Position numbers and translations under genes: made by a program. 64,000 bases of DNA from Bacilli bacterium (lineage in GTDB: Bacteria > Bacillota_I > Bacilli_A > RF39 > UBA660), in contig JAGBNN010000002.1 of assembly GCA_017634385.1 (NCBI GenBank), forward strand, positions 186,001 to 250,000, in the 5' to 3' direction. Shown piece after piece: positions 25,253-34,206 of the stretch. Position 1 is the first letter of the stretch, and the number at the start of each line of letters is the position of its first letter. The notes under the pieces are model-generated. The model was not told the DNA's origin. It did not search any database and saw nothing but the letters and a program-made list of their open reading frames with translations.

Positions 25253-26146
25253 CTATTCTTCTTTATATTTTTCTAAGATATCAATAAATTTTTTTGGAAC
25301 TTCACATTCAAAATGCATTTTTTCATTAGTTATTGGATGAATAAATTCTATTTCTTTTGCATGTAACATTTGTCCAAAATCTCCATATAATTGTTTATTG
25401 TAAACAGGATCATTTATTATTGGATGATTAATATATTTCATATGTACTCTTATTTGATGTGTTCTTCCTGTATCTAATATACATTCTAAAAGAGTTGCTT
25501 TCTTATATCTTTCTATTACAGTAAAATGAGTTATTGCTTCTTTAGAATTAATAGCAGTTACTGCCATTTTTTTTCTATCTTTATCATCTCTTCCAATAGG
25601 AGCATCTATCGTACCTGTATCATGATTTATTACTCCTTCTACTAACGCAATATATTTTCTTTTTATTTGTTTTGTTTTCAATTCTTCTGCAAGTATATTA
25701 TGTGCTTTATCATTTTTAGCTACTATTAAAAGTCCACTAGTATCTTTATCTATTCTATGTACAATTCCTGGTCTAAACTCACCATTTACTTTACTTAAAT
25801 TTTTACTTTTATACATCAAAGCATTTACAAGTGTTCCTGAATAATTACCAGGTGCTGGATGTACTACCATTCCACTTTTTTTATTTACTACAATTACATC
25901 ATCATCTTCATATACTATATCTATATCTATGTTTTCTGGTTTTATATCTATTTCTTCTTCAACTACATTAATAGTTATTTCATCATCATTAGAAACTTTA
26001 TAACTATTTTTTATTTTTTTATTATTAACTAATATATTTTCATCATCTATTAATTTTTGTATTTTACTTCTTGTTAAATCTGTATTATCAGATAAATATT
26101 TATCTATTCTTACACTTTTATCTAAATCAGTTACTTTTAGATTCAT
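25253..26146 (-). CDS. rluD: Ribosomal large subunit pseudouridine synthase, RluD family
   Basis: The protein of about 297 residues modifies uridines in 23S rRNA. An S4 RNA-binding domain (RIDKYLSDNTDLTRSKIQ) leads to the RsuA/RluD catalytic domain with HRIDKDTSGLLIVAKN, where the aspartate is catalytic, and GRTHQIRVHM. The start is at 26146 (MNLKVTDLDKS), with GGAAGTGAT upstream; the frame opens 18 bases earlier. It overlaps lspA by 20 bases. RluD-class members differ in target, so the exact position is not certain. Confidence 0.92.
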   Translation of the reverse strand: MNLKVTDLDKSVRIDKYLSDNTDLTRSKIQKLIDDENILVNNKKIKNSYKVSNDDEITINVVEEEIDIKPENIDIDIVYEDDDVIVVNKKSGMVVHPAPGNYSGTLVNALMYKSKNLSKVNGEFRPGIVHRIDKDTSGLLIVAKNDKAHNILAEELKTKQIKRKYIALVEGVINHDTGTIDAPIGRDDKDRKKMAVTAINSKEAITHFTVIERYKKATLLECILDTGRTHQIRVHMKYINHPIINDPVYNKQLYGDFGQMLHAKEIEFIHPITNEKMHFECEVPKKFIDILEKYKEE

Positions 26147-26591
26147 TTTTATCACTTCCTTCAAAAATTAATAGCATGAATGCACCTACTACTATAGCTA
26201 TATCCGCTACATTAAATATTGCAAAATCAAACTTATATATTACAAAATCTAAAAAATCAATTACATATCCAAAAAAGAATCTATCAAATAAATTACCTAA
26301 TATACCTCCAAGTAATAATCCATAAGATATAGTTGATATTTTAGATATATATTTTTTATTTTTTATGGTTCTATATATCAAAAATAAAACCATTAGAGTA
26401 ATTATTATCAAGAAAATAATATTACCTGAAAATAAAGAAAATGCTGCTCCTTTATTATGGCAATTAGTTATATAAAAAAATTTATCAATTACTTTGTTTC
26501 TAACATCCAAAACAAAATTATTCGTAATTAATACTTTTGTAATTCTATCAAGTAAAAAAACTATTAAACTTACAGATAATATTTTCTTCAT
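26127..26591 (-). CDS. lspA: Lipoprotein signal peptidase
   Basis: The 154-residue membrane enzyme cleaves the signal peptide of prolipoproteins. It has four helices, the conserved NKGAAFSLFSG motif, GGILGNLFDRFF, and the catalytic aspartates in DFLDF and FNVADIAIVVG. It ends in a TGA stop, one of very few TGA stops in the window, which shows that TGA is not read as tryptophan here. It leads the operon lspA-rluD-rhomboid. Confidence 0.95.
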   Translation of the reverse strand: MKKILSVSLIVFLLDRITKVLITNNFVLDVRNKVIDKFFYITNCHNKGAAFSLFSGNIIFLIIITLMVLFLIYRTIKNKKYISKISTISYGLLLGGILGNLFDRFFFGYVIDFLDFVIYKFDFAIFNVADIAIVVGAFMLLIFEGSDKNESKSN

Positions 26592-26623
26592 ATTTATTCC
26601 CCTCTTACATATATTATTATAAC

Positions 26624-26654
26624 ATAAAAAAAAGACAATCTTACGATTGTTTTT
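26624..26654 (-). terminator. Intrinsic terminator of the 50-residue gene
   Basis: ACAATC and GATTGT, extended by a G-U and A-T pairs, form the stem with a TTAC loop; a run of T follows on the minus strand. Confidence 0.8.
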
Positions 26655-26793
26655 GTTTTTTTACTGGTTTTGCTTCTAATACTAGGTATTTTTCTTTTGT
26701 TTCTGCTAAATTATTTGTTTGAACTTTAACAGTATCAAATAAATTTTCACTTAATGCTATTTTTACCCAATATAATTGTTGTTTTTTACTCAT
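26641..26793 (-). CDS. Small unknown protein (50 residues) downstream of yebC
   Basis: The frame encodes MSKKQQLYWVKIALSENLF and continues to a basic tail KPVKKQKQS. It has a GAGGAT ribosome binding site, starts 17 bases after the yebC stop codon, and ends in an intrinsic terminator, which is how a real short gene is arranged. It has no membrane segment. It is too short for the usual cut-off and I recognise no family; small basic proteins of this sort may bind RNA or ribosomes, but that is a guess. Confidence 0.65.
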   Translation of the reverse strand: MSKKQQLYWVKIALSENLFDTVKVQTNNLAETKEKYLVLEAKPVKKQKQS

Positions 26794-26809
26794 GCTATCC
26801 TCTTTTCTA

Positions 26810-27526
26810 TTATAATTCTACGTTGTGATATACATTTTGTACATCTTCGATGTCATCAAGCATTGATAATAACTTATCAAACATCTCTTTTTCTTCTCCT
26901 TCTAAAGTTACCTTATCAAGTGGTACCATAGATATTTCATCTATTTCTAAATCTATATCTGGATTGATATTAAGTAGTGCTTTTCTTATATTGTTATATT
27001 CTTTTGCTTCTCCTGATATAACTACTAAATCTTCATCTGTTTCTATATCTTTTACTTCTACATCTTGCATCATTAATTCTTCAAATAGTTCTTCTTCACT
27101 ATAACCTTTAACACCAAATAAAGCTAAATTTTCATAATAATGTGATACTGAATTTTCTACTCCTAATTTACTTTTACATTTAGTAAAAGCTGCTCTTACA
27201 AATCCTACTGTTCTATTAACATTATCTGTTAAACAATCTACTATTAATGTTGATGAACCAGGACCAAAACCTTCATATCTGCATGATGTATAATTTTCAT
27301 CTACACCTGAATTTACTTTATCAATTGCTCTTTTAATTATATCTGATGGAACTTGATTTTTTTTAGCTTGATCCATTAATCTTTTTAAATTTGCATTGCT
27401 ATCTGGATCTGTTCCACCATTTTTAGCAGCTAAATATATTTCTTTTGCAAAGTTAGAATATAATTTTGCTTTTATTGCACCATTTTTTTGAATTGATGCT
27501 TTTCTTACTTCATAAGCACGTCCCAT
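26810..27526 (-). CDS. yebC: YebC/PmpR family protein
   Basis: The protein of about 238 residues opens MGRAYEVRKASIQKNGAIKA and has the family motifs KLYSNFAKEIYLAAKNGGTD, NANLKRLMDQAKKNQVP and EGFGPGSSTLIVDCLTDNVN, covering the three YebC domains. It belongs to the group of YebC proteins described as transcriptional regulators or, for some members, as factors that help translate proline-rich stretches. I place the start at 27526 because AAAGGAGTG precedes it by a suitable distance; the frame opens 21 bases earlier. It follows the arginase operon and has a small unknown gene behind it. Confidence 0.95.
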   Translation of the reverse strand: MGRAYEVRKASIQKNGAIKAKLYSNFAKEIYLAAKNGGTDPDSNANLKRLMDQAKKNQVPSDIIKRAIDKVNSGVDENYTSCRYEGFGPGSSTLIVDCLTDNVNRTVGFVRAAFTKCKSKLGVENSVSHYYENLALFGVKGYSEEELFEELMMQDVEVKDIETDEDLVVISGEAKEYNNIRKALLNINPDIDLEIDEISMVPLDKVTLEGEEKEMFDKLLSMLDDIEDVQNVYHNVEL

Positions 27527-27575
27527 AATAACACTCCTTTTTAACATAGTATATTTTACTATACCAATCTATTTT

Positions 27576-28448
27576 TTACAATGTCTTTTTATTAATTATT
27601 TCATTTACTATATGATCTGCAATTATTTTTGTTTTATCATCTATATCTTTAAGTGGATTAAATTCAACAACATCCATTGACTTTATATTTTTATATTTAA
27701 GTAATTCATCTAATATAATATAAGCTTCTTCTTTTTTGATTCCTGATATAGCTGGTACTGATACTCCAGGTGCATCTTGCGGATCTATTACATCTATATC
27801 ATAACTAATATGTAATCCATCTACATCTTTACTTGCTATTTCTATAGCTTTTTTTGTCATTTCTAAAGCACCATATTTATGTATATCTGCGGTTGTAATA
27901 ATTGTTACATTAGCATCTTTTAAATTCTCAAGTTCAAGTGGATCTATATCTCTTGCTCCAAGTATTACAGTATTTTTAAATGGATAGAAATTTCCATCAT
28001 GAAAGTATGATAACAATTCTTTTTCATATCCTGTTATTACTGCAAGTGGAAGTCCATGTAAATTACCTGTTATTGTTGTTTTAAATGTATTAAAATCTCC
28101 ATGTGCATCAACCCATATAATACCTAAATTTTCTCTTTTTTTAATAGATGCTAAGGCAGATGCAATTGCTATTGTATGATCTCCACCAAGTGTTAATGGA
28201 AAATTATCTTCATTTACTACATCACTTACCATTTTATATAATTTTTCATTAAATTCATTAACACCTTTTAAATTTTTCTTTAGATTATCTTTAGCAGTTT
28301 CTTTTTCATAATTAGGTTTTTCTAAAGTATATATTTTATTTATTTTACTTTTATCAATATCTTTCATAATTATAGATGGTCCAATATTTGCACCATCTAC
28401 ACTTACTCCTAAATCATTTTTTGCTTCTATTATATCTATTTTGTTCAT
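27576..28448 (-). CDS. Arginase/agmatinase family hydrolase
   Basis: The 290-residue protein shows all metal-binding signatures of the ureohydrolase family: GGDHTIAIAS, WVDAHGDFNTF and SYDIDVIDPQDAPG. Arginase splits arginine to ornithine and urea; agmatinase and formiminoglutamase are close alternatives. The next gene upstream, with an overlapping TAATG junction, is an ornithine/alanine racemase-family protein, which favours an arginase making ornithine. It is the last gene of the tight five-gene operon that also holds GatD- and MurT-like proteins. Confidence 0.9.
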   Translation of the reverse strand: MNKIDIIEAKNDLGVSVDGANIGPSIIMKDIDKSKINKIYTLEKPNYEKETAKDNLKKNLKGVNEFNEKLYKMVSDVVNEDNFPLTLGGDHTIAIASALASIKKRENLGIIWVDAHGDFNTFKTTITGNLHGLPLAVITGYEKELLSYFHDGNFYPFKNTVILGARDIDPLELENLKDANVTIITTADIHKYGALEMTKKAIEIASKDVDGLHISYDIDVIDPQDAPGVSVPAISGIKKEEAYIILDELLKYKNIKSMDVVEFNPLKDIDDKTKIIADHIVNEIINKKTL

Positions 28449-29515
28449 TAATACACCATCTTTCTATTAACATAATCTTTTGAACTCATTAAACATAATG
28501 TCGCAGAATAATTCAAATTAAATTCTACTATATCTCCTACTTTATAATTAATATTACTATCAGTTACATCTAATATTATATGATCACTACTTCCTCCTAA
28601 TATAATTATATTTTCATCTTTAGGAGTTAATCCTTCTATTCTTACATCTTGTTTACCTAAAGCAATAATTGCTCTTTTTCTTATTCCTCTATCTACAAAA
28701 GTTACATCTTCATTAAATGAATTACTTTTTCCAGTTTCTCCCCAAGGAATAGAAGGTTTTTCCTTTAATTCAATTATTTGTGTTTTTAATATAAAATTAT
28801 TTCTATTTAATTCACTTATTTCTTCTTCAAAACAAGGTACATTTCCTAAAAATACTGATTCTCCAAATCTTAAATTATTAATATTTTTAGGTAATTTTCC
28901 TTCTTTTAACATATTATATGAACTAGAATTACCACCAGAAACTATTTCAAATTTTATATTATGTTTTTCTTCTAAATAAGTTACAAGTTCACTAAATTCT
29001 TTCATATTTTTATCAGTTGGTACTATTTCGCCATAACAACTTAAGTTAACACCAATTCCATATATATTTATATTTGATAAAGTTTTTGCTTTATCTATTA
29101 TCTCATCTAATTCTTCTTTTGTGCATCCTTCTCTTAAATCACCAAGTTCATACATTAATATTATCTTATGTATTTTGTCTTGCTCTTTTGCTGCTTCATT
29201 TAAAGCAATTATAGTTTCTATTTCTGTATTTAAAGATGCATCTGAATACTTAACTACATCATTTACTTCATCAATCATTGGAAGTCTTATTAACCATTTT
29301 TCTATGTTTATATCTTTATATAATTTTAAATTTTGAACTCTAGAATCACATATGTATTTTATATTAGTATTTTCTAATTTTTTAACAAAATCATAATTAC
29401 CTGCGAGTAATTTTACTACTAAGGATAAATTTACATTATTATCTAAACATAACTTATTAACTTTATTTACATTTTCTAATATATCATTTGTTTTTATTTC
29501 AATTTCTGGATACAT
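28448..29515 (-). CDS. Alanine/ornithine racemase family PLP enzyme
   Basis: The 355-residue protein belongs to fold-type III PLP enzymes related to alanine racemase. The region NLSLVVKLLAGNYDFV holds the candidate PLP lysine; YGIGVNLSCYGEIVPTD, VSGGNSSSY and LRFGESVFLG are conserved parts of the barrel, as in clostridial ornithine racemase, and IALGKQDVRIEGL belongs to the C-terminal domain. It interconverts L- and D-amino acids, probably ornithine given the adjacent arginase. It starts behind AGGTGA, 7 bases after the GatD-like gene, and overlaps arginase by 1 base. Alanine or another substrate is not excluded. Confidence 0.78.
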   Translation of the reverse strand: MYPEIEIKTNDILENVNKVNKLCLDNNVNLSLVVKLLAGNYDFVKKLENTNIKYICDSRVQNLKLYKDINIEKWLIRLPMIDEVNDVVKYSDASLNTEIETIIALNEAAKEQDKIHKIILMYELGDLREGCTKEELDEIIDKAKTLSNINIYGIGVNLSCYGEIVPTDKNMKEFSELVTYLEEKHNIKFEIVSGGNSSSYNMLKEGKLPKNINNLRFGESVFLGNVPCFEEEISELNRNNFILKTQIIELKEKPSIPWGETGKSNSFNEDVTFVDRGIRKRAIIALGKQDVRIEGLTPKDENIIILGGSSDHIILDVTDSNINYKVGDIVEFNLNYSATLCLMSSKDYVNRKMVY

Positions 29516-29522
29516 AATTCAC

Positions 29523-30260
29523 CTACTTATTTTCATTATAATCTTCTATTGCTTTCATAGATTTTAATTCTATGTCATAATATGATTCTTCTATTGAATC
29601 ATCTATTTCTTGTTTTTTTACTTTCATTGCACCTTTTATTATTTCTTCTGCATACCAAGGATTTTTTACAAATAAAGGTCCAAGTAAATTAGTAAATATT
29701 AGATTTTTATATCTTGCGCCTTCTTTTCTTACTTCATATCCACTGTTACCATAACCATAAGATACTTTAGCAAATTCTATATCTGAGTTTAATGTTGTAT
29801 CTAATATACTAATTTCATTACCATTTAATTTTATATCAGTATCTTTTACTGTACAAATTAAATCATCACCTACTATTTTATCTCTTTCTTTACAATTCAT
29901 ATCTAAGAAGCCAAGACCTATTAATTCACCTTTATCAATTCTTGTTATTCTATTTGCAAAAACAGCTCCTGTAGTACCAATTGCAATTATATATTTATTA
30001 TGTTCTATATAATTTTTTAATTCTTTTCTTTGTCTTTCTAAGGCATTAATTATATACTCTACTGATTTTAATTCACCTGGATTAAAGAATAATATATCAG
30101 TATTTTCAAAATCTATATTTTCATCATAATTTTCTATTTTCTTTACTTCTACATCTAAATCTAACATTTTACCGATTCTTTCAAGAGCCATTATATTACC
30201 TCTATCACCATGTAGATTTAAGATATCAGGGTAACACCATGTTATTGTTAATTTATTCAT
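29523..30260 (-). CDS. gatD: GatD-like protein lacking glutaminase catalytic residues
   Basis: The protein of about 245 residues aligns with GatD, the glutaminase partner of MurT that supplies ammonia to amidate D-Glu in lipid II. LTITWCYPDILNLHGDRGNI matches the GatD start, and GELIGLGFLDM and FAKVSYGYGNSG match later parts. However, the nucleophile motif (ICGGYQ in Staphylococcus) reads AIGTTGAVFA, and the histidine motif (TYLHGPILPKN) reads TNLLGPLFVKN, so both catalytic residues are missing. The start at 30260 follows AAGGAGG; the gene overlaps murT by 8 bases. It may be a scaffold for an ammonia- or amine-using ligase. Confidence 0.8.
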   Translation of the reverse strand: MNKLTITWCYPDILNLHGDRGNIMALERIGKMLDLDVEVKKIENYDENIDFENTDILFFNPGELKSVEYIINALERQRKELKNYIEHNKYIIAIGTTGAVFANRITRIDKGELIGLGFLDMNCKERDKIVGDDLICTVKDTDIKLNGNEISILDTTLNSDIEFAKVSYGYGNSGYEVRKEGARYKNLIFTNLLGPLFVKNPWYAEEIIKGAMKVKKQEIDDSIEESYYDIELKSMKAIEDYNENK

Positions 30261-31626
30261 TTTTACCCTCCTTATCCATCTTAGATACATCTTTTATTAA
30301 TTCTTCATATTTATGAAGCCATGTTATCAAATAAACATTTGTACAATCACATTTATCTAATTCTCTAAATATTGCATCATCACTATCTGATGGAATTATT
30401 ACTATTTTTTCTCTAGGTATTCCTGCATATATTAATCTATTTGCAGTATCATAACTAACTGCTTTTGAAAAACATATATATTTTTCAATATCTGAATTAA
30501 TTATATTATCTAGATTACAATCAAATGAATAGAATGTATTTGTATAATATGGTTTAAAATCTTCAAGTTGTTCAAGACCAATCATGAATACTTTTTTTGA
30601 TTTATCTCTTGCAATATAATCGAATGCTGATTGAAGTGTTTCAGGATTTTCTTGTTTAATTCTTATATATTTTATTACTTTATCTTTATAATTTATAGTT
30701 TCAAGTCTTCCTGCAATATTTTTAAAGCATTTAAATGCATTATTAATTTCATCATGATTTAATTTAAATGTCTTACAAACAGCTATTGCAAGTGCATAAT
30801 TATATAAGAAAAATGGTTGGTTATATGGCATATGATATTTTTCATTATTACATATAAATTCATTATTTTTATAATTTATTGTTGTTATCTTATAATCTGG
30901 TTTTACTTCACTTTTAAAGTCACATGTACTACATTTAAAATCACCAACGTTGTCAATATTGTAATATTTAAAATGTAATTTACAATTACATTTTGGACAT
31001 GGCATTGTAACATCATAGAAATTTTTCTTTTCAAATGATCTGTCATTTTTATTAACACCATAATACACTACATGTTTTGTAAAATCTTCAAATGATTTAC
31101 TTCTTGGTTCATCATTATTAACAAATATTCTTACTTTATCATTTATTACATCTTTTATTTTTTTATATATAAAATCTGGTTCACCATTTCTTTGAACTTG
31201 ATCTTTTTGTATATTAGTTATACAAATATTTTTAGCAGGTATATATTTATATATTTTACTTAAATATCTCTCATCTGTTTCAAATACTAAGAATTCACTA
31301 TTTATTTTACCCATCATAGTTGAATCTTTAATAAGAGCAGTTGCTACTCCTGTAATTAAATTAGAACCCTCTAGATTAGTTGTTACAGTTTTACCAGAAT
31401 TTCTAAGAGTATGTACTATTAAATTATTAGTTGTACTCTTTCCATTTGTTCCTGTTATAAATATTGTTTTATCATAATTAATATTTGTAAAATATTTAAG
31501 AAAATCTTTTCTAAATTTCATTGCAACTGTACCTGCAACTACGCTTCCATTCTTTTTAAATAATTTACATAACACTAATCCAAATTTACAACCCCATAAC
31601 GTTATTAAAAACCCTATTTTTTTCAT
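30253..31626 (-). CDS. murT: MurT-like Mur ligase family protein
   Basis: The 457-residue protein has the Mur ligase P-loop ITGTNGKSTTNNLIV, the region ETDERYLSKI and ITNIQKDQVQRNGEPD, a four-cysteine zinc ribbon (CPKCNCKL and CSTCDFKS) that is characteristic of MurT, and NIAGRLETI near the C-terminal domain. MurT activates the alpha-carboxyl of D-Glu in lipid II and, with GatD, amidates it. The usual SWIWD segment of the C-terminal domain is changed to FYSFD here. One membrane-like N-terminal helix (FLITLWGCKFGLVLC) is present. It leads into a GatD lacking catalytic residues, so the product may differ from the normal amide. Confidence 0.85.
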   Translation of the reverse strand: MKKIGFLITLWGCKFGLVLCKLFKKNGSVVAGTVAMKFRKDFLKYFTNINYDKTIFITGTNGKSTTNNLIVHTLRNSGKTVTTNLEGSNLITGVATALIKDSTMMGKINSEFLVFETDERYLSKIYKYIPAKNICITNIQKDQVQRNGEPDFIYKKIKDVINDKVRIFVNNDEPRSKSFEDFTKHVVYYGVNKNDRSFEKKNFYDVTMPCPKCNCKLHFKYYNIDNVGDFKCSTCDFKSEVKPDYKITTINYKNNEFICNNEKYHMPYNQPFFLYNYALAIAVCKTFKLNHDEINNAFKCFKNIAGRLETINYKDKVIKYIRIKQENPETLQSAFDYIARDKSKKVFMIGLEQLEDFKPYYTNTFYSFDCNLDNIINSDIEKYICFSKAVSYDTANRLIYAGIPREKIVIIPSDSDDAIFRELDKCDCTNVYLITWLHKYEELIKDVSKMDKEGKNE

Positions 31627-31631
31627 ATTAT

Positions 31632-33290
31632 CTACTCCTTACATAACTTTAACTTAACTAATGTGTTAAAGATTAATTTACCTCCTGGGAATGCTTTTAT
31701 TTCATCATTTGTAAATACTTTTAATTTAACTATTGATAACCCATAAACAATAGCTCCTATTATTATACATAAAATTGTTAATACTGTATTTCCTAATACA
31801 TTTGATAAATAATTTTTAATAATAATTATTACTAGTGCCATTAATATACTTGATATTACTGGTTTTATTATACTTTTACTTATATCTACTTTAAATTTGA
31901 TTGATTTCTTTAGTGTTATAAAAATAATTAAGAATGTTATTGATTGACATACAAATGAGCTAATTGGTGCTCCATACATTCCTATATTTGGATTACTTAT
32001 TAATACCATATTTAATGCTATTTTAACAAAACTTCCACATAATAGTGCTATTGCTGGTACATACATTCTACCAAGACCAAATAAAGATCCTTGTAGTGTA
32101 TGATTGATAGCTACTATTATCATTGTTACAGATGTTATTTGAAGAACAAGTGCTCCAGCAGAAGCATTTGGATATAACATTTTTAAAATTGAATCTGCAA
32201 GTGTTATAAATCCTACTGCACAAGGAATTATTATAAATAAAGATGTAGTAATTGATGATGATATTTTCTTTGATGCTGTCTTATAATCTTTTTTAGATAA
32301 TAATCCTGTTATTTCTGGAATAAGTGCAAAATAGAATGATAAGTTTACTGCTAGTGGTAAATTAACTAATGTATCTACTTTCGAAAGTATTCCAGTTGCT
32401 TTCATTGCTTCTTGTTCTAATAATTGTTTTGTTGGTAATATACCTTGATATGCTATTTGAATACAATTACTTACTGTCATTGTATCAATAAATGAAGTTA
32501 CTACACTTATTACTGATCCTATAGTTAAAGGTATAGCTGTCATTATAATTAATTTTGCTATTTTTTTATTTTCAGTAGCATTTACTTCAATAACTTCATT
32601 TGAATTTTCTGTATATTTTTTAATATTTCTTTTATAAAATAATAGTAAATAAGAAAATGATATTAATACTGCAAGTGTTGTTGATACATTTCCACCTGCC
32701 GCCATTATATATGCATCTTTACCAACTAATGCATATACAAATGTTATAGTAAGAACACAGTTAAATACTTGTTCTAATGATTGTGATGTAGAAGATGCTG
32801 CCATTGTACCAAGTCCTGCAAAATATCCTCTAATAACTGCTGATACACATACAAAGAATATTGCTGGTGAAAGTACTTTTAATACATATGTTACATCAGG
32901 TACATTTAACATTCTTGTTGCTATAAAATCAGATGCAAAGAATAATAATAATGATGCGATTAATCCAATAATACCAAACACATATAATGCTACTTTAAAT
33001 ATTCTATGTGCTTTCTTGTATTCACCATTTGCTACTCTTGCAGATACAAGTTTTGATACTGCACCAGGTATTCCTTGAGAAGATATTATTAAAAGTACAG
33101 CATATACTTGATATCCTGCTGAATAATACCCATTACCTAAATCTCCAAAACCTTTTACGTTAGTAATTGCAAGTCTATATACAAGTCCTAATATTTTAAT
33201 TATTATATTAGAAAACATAAGCATCATTACATTACTCGCAAATGAACTTTTCTTTGTTTTTTTCACAAATATTCCCACTTTCTTACTCAC
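31632..33290 (-). CDS. SpoVB/MurJ-type lipid II flippase family protein
   Basis: The 552-residue protein has about 14 membrane helices and belongs to the MOP exporter superfamily. The opening FASNVMMLMFSNIIIKILGL, then LGNGYYSAGYQVYAVLLIIS and SQGIPGAVSKLVS match the SpoVB/YtgP branch of flippases for undecaprenyl-linked wall precursors. It is first in the operon (5 bases to murT), so it probably moves the precursor that MurT modifies. Whether it is the vegetative MurJ or sporulation SpoVB cannot be told from the sequence. Confidence 0.85.
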   Translation of the reverse strand: MSKKVGIFVKKTKKSSFASNVMMLMFSNIIIKILGLVYRLAITNVKGFGDLGNGYYSAGYQVYAVLLIISSQGIPGAVSKLVSARVANGEYKKAHRIFKVALYVFGIIGLIASLLLFFASDFIATRMLNVPDVTYVLKVLSPAIFFVCVSAVIRGYFAGLGTMAASSTSQSLEQVFNCVLTITFVYALVGKDAYIMAAGGNVSTTLAVLISFSYLLLFYKRNIKKYTENSNEVIEVNATENKKIAKLIIMTAIPLTIGSVISVVTSFIDTMTVSNCIQIAYQGILPTKQLLEQEAMKATGILSKVDTLVNLPLAVNLSFYFALIPEITGLLSKKDYKTASKKISSSITTSLFIIIPCAVGFITLADSILKMLYPNASAGALVLQITSVTMIIVAINHTLQGSLFGLGRMYVPAIALLCGSFVKIALNMVLISNPNIGMYGAPISSFVCQSITFLIIFITLKKSIKFKVDISKSIIKPVISSILMALVIIIIKNYLSNVLGNTVLTILCIIIGAIVYGLSIVKLKVFTNDEIKAFPGGKLIFNTLVKLKLCKE

Positions 33291-33349
33291 ATATAATTAT
33301 ATAACAAATACATAAAAAAACAAAGGCATTTTACTTAAGTTTACAAAAT

Positions 33350-33378
33350 AAAAAAGCAAGATATCTATCTTGCTTTTT
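33350..33378 (-). terminator. Intrinsic terminator of the zinc-ribbon gene
   Basis: GCAAGATA and TATCTTGC form a stem flanked by A and T runs; the minus-strand side ends in a T tract. Confidence 0.8.
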
Positions 33379-34120
33379 ATTGTCTTTGAATAATTTCATA
33401 AGTTTGTCTATAATTATCAATTCTTGCTTTTATTGGATTCCATATTAAGAATATTAAAAATATAAATAATATTATTAATAAAATATTTGCAAGTGTAACC
33501 ATTAGACTATTTTTTCTTCTTACTTTTGTTTTACCTTTTTCATATTTTTTAATTACTTTAATTATTTCTTCATCAAATAATATTCCACAATGTGGACATA
33601 TTGCAGCTTTTGAAGATATTGAATTACCACATTCTGGACATACAACACCTTCTAATTTATAAATATATTGTTTTTTATTTTCATGTACGATTTTTTCTTC
33701 AATTATAGGTTCTGCCATCACTACTTTTTCTTCTACTTTTGGTTCTGTTACTATTTTAGTTTCCTCTACCACTACTTTTGGTTGTTCTACTACTTTTGGT
33801 TCTTCTACTACAACTCTTGGTTCTTCTACTACAACCCTTGGTTGTTCTACTACATTTTCTTCTCTTATGGTATGTCTTACATATGATTTAACAGTTGGTC
33901 TTGATAATTTGCGTATTTTCTTTATTAATATAATTAATAAACCTATAAATAATGATACTAAAGCTATTATTAAATATGTTTTTAGTGTTGATACTAATTG
34001 ATCTGTTACTATAATGGCAGGATTTGTCTTGATTTGAATTGTATATACTATATAAATTAGTAATGCACCTAAACATATAGCGAATGGTATCCATTCTAAA
34101 TATCTACTATATTTCTTCAT
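33377..34120 (-). CDS. Zinc-ribbon membrane protein with Val-Glu-Pro repeats
   Basis: The 247-residue protein starts with two membrane helices (YLEWIPFAICLGALLIYIVY and YLIIALVSLFIGLLIILI), has a repetitive acidic/proline segment (residues about 90-145: VVEEPRVV, VVEQPKVV and variants, six or so copies), a zinc ribbon (CPECGNSI and CPHCG), and a C-terminal helix (VTLANILLIILFIFLIFLIW). The Pro-rich spacer probably holds the ribbon away from the membrane. No family assignment is possible; such zinc-ribbon membrane proteins are widespread in low-GC Gram-positives. Confidence 0.7.
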   Translation of the reverse strand: MKKYSRYLEWIPFAICLGALLIYIVYTIQIKTNPAIIVTDQLVSTLKTYLIIALVSLFIGLLIILIKKIRKLSRPTVKSYVRHTIREENVVEQPRVVVEEPRVVVEEPKVVEQPKVVVEETKIVTEPKVEEKVVMAEPIIEEKIVHENKKQYIYKLEGVVCPECGNSISSKAAICPHCGILFDEEIIKVIKKYEKGKTKVRRKNSLMVTLANILLIILFIFLIFLIWNPIKARIDNYRQTYEIIQRQ

Positions 34121-34182
34121 AAAAACCCCCTAAATGAAAAATTTGACCTCTATTATATACCAAAACCCGATTTTTTGCAAAT

Positions 34183-34206
34183 AAAAACAAGTTCTAGATA
34201 GAACTT
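34183..34206 (-). terminator. Intrinsic terminator of rpsP-khpA
   Basis: AAGTTCTA and TAGAACTT pair around GA, followed by a GTTTTTAT tract on the minus strand. Confidence 0.75.

Noticed and set aside
26127..26129. Mollicute code with TGA read as tryptophan
   Set aside because: lspA ends with TGA and tryptophans in the conserved proteins are TGG, so the standard code is used.
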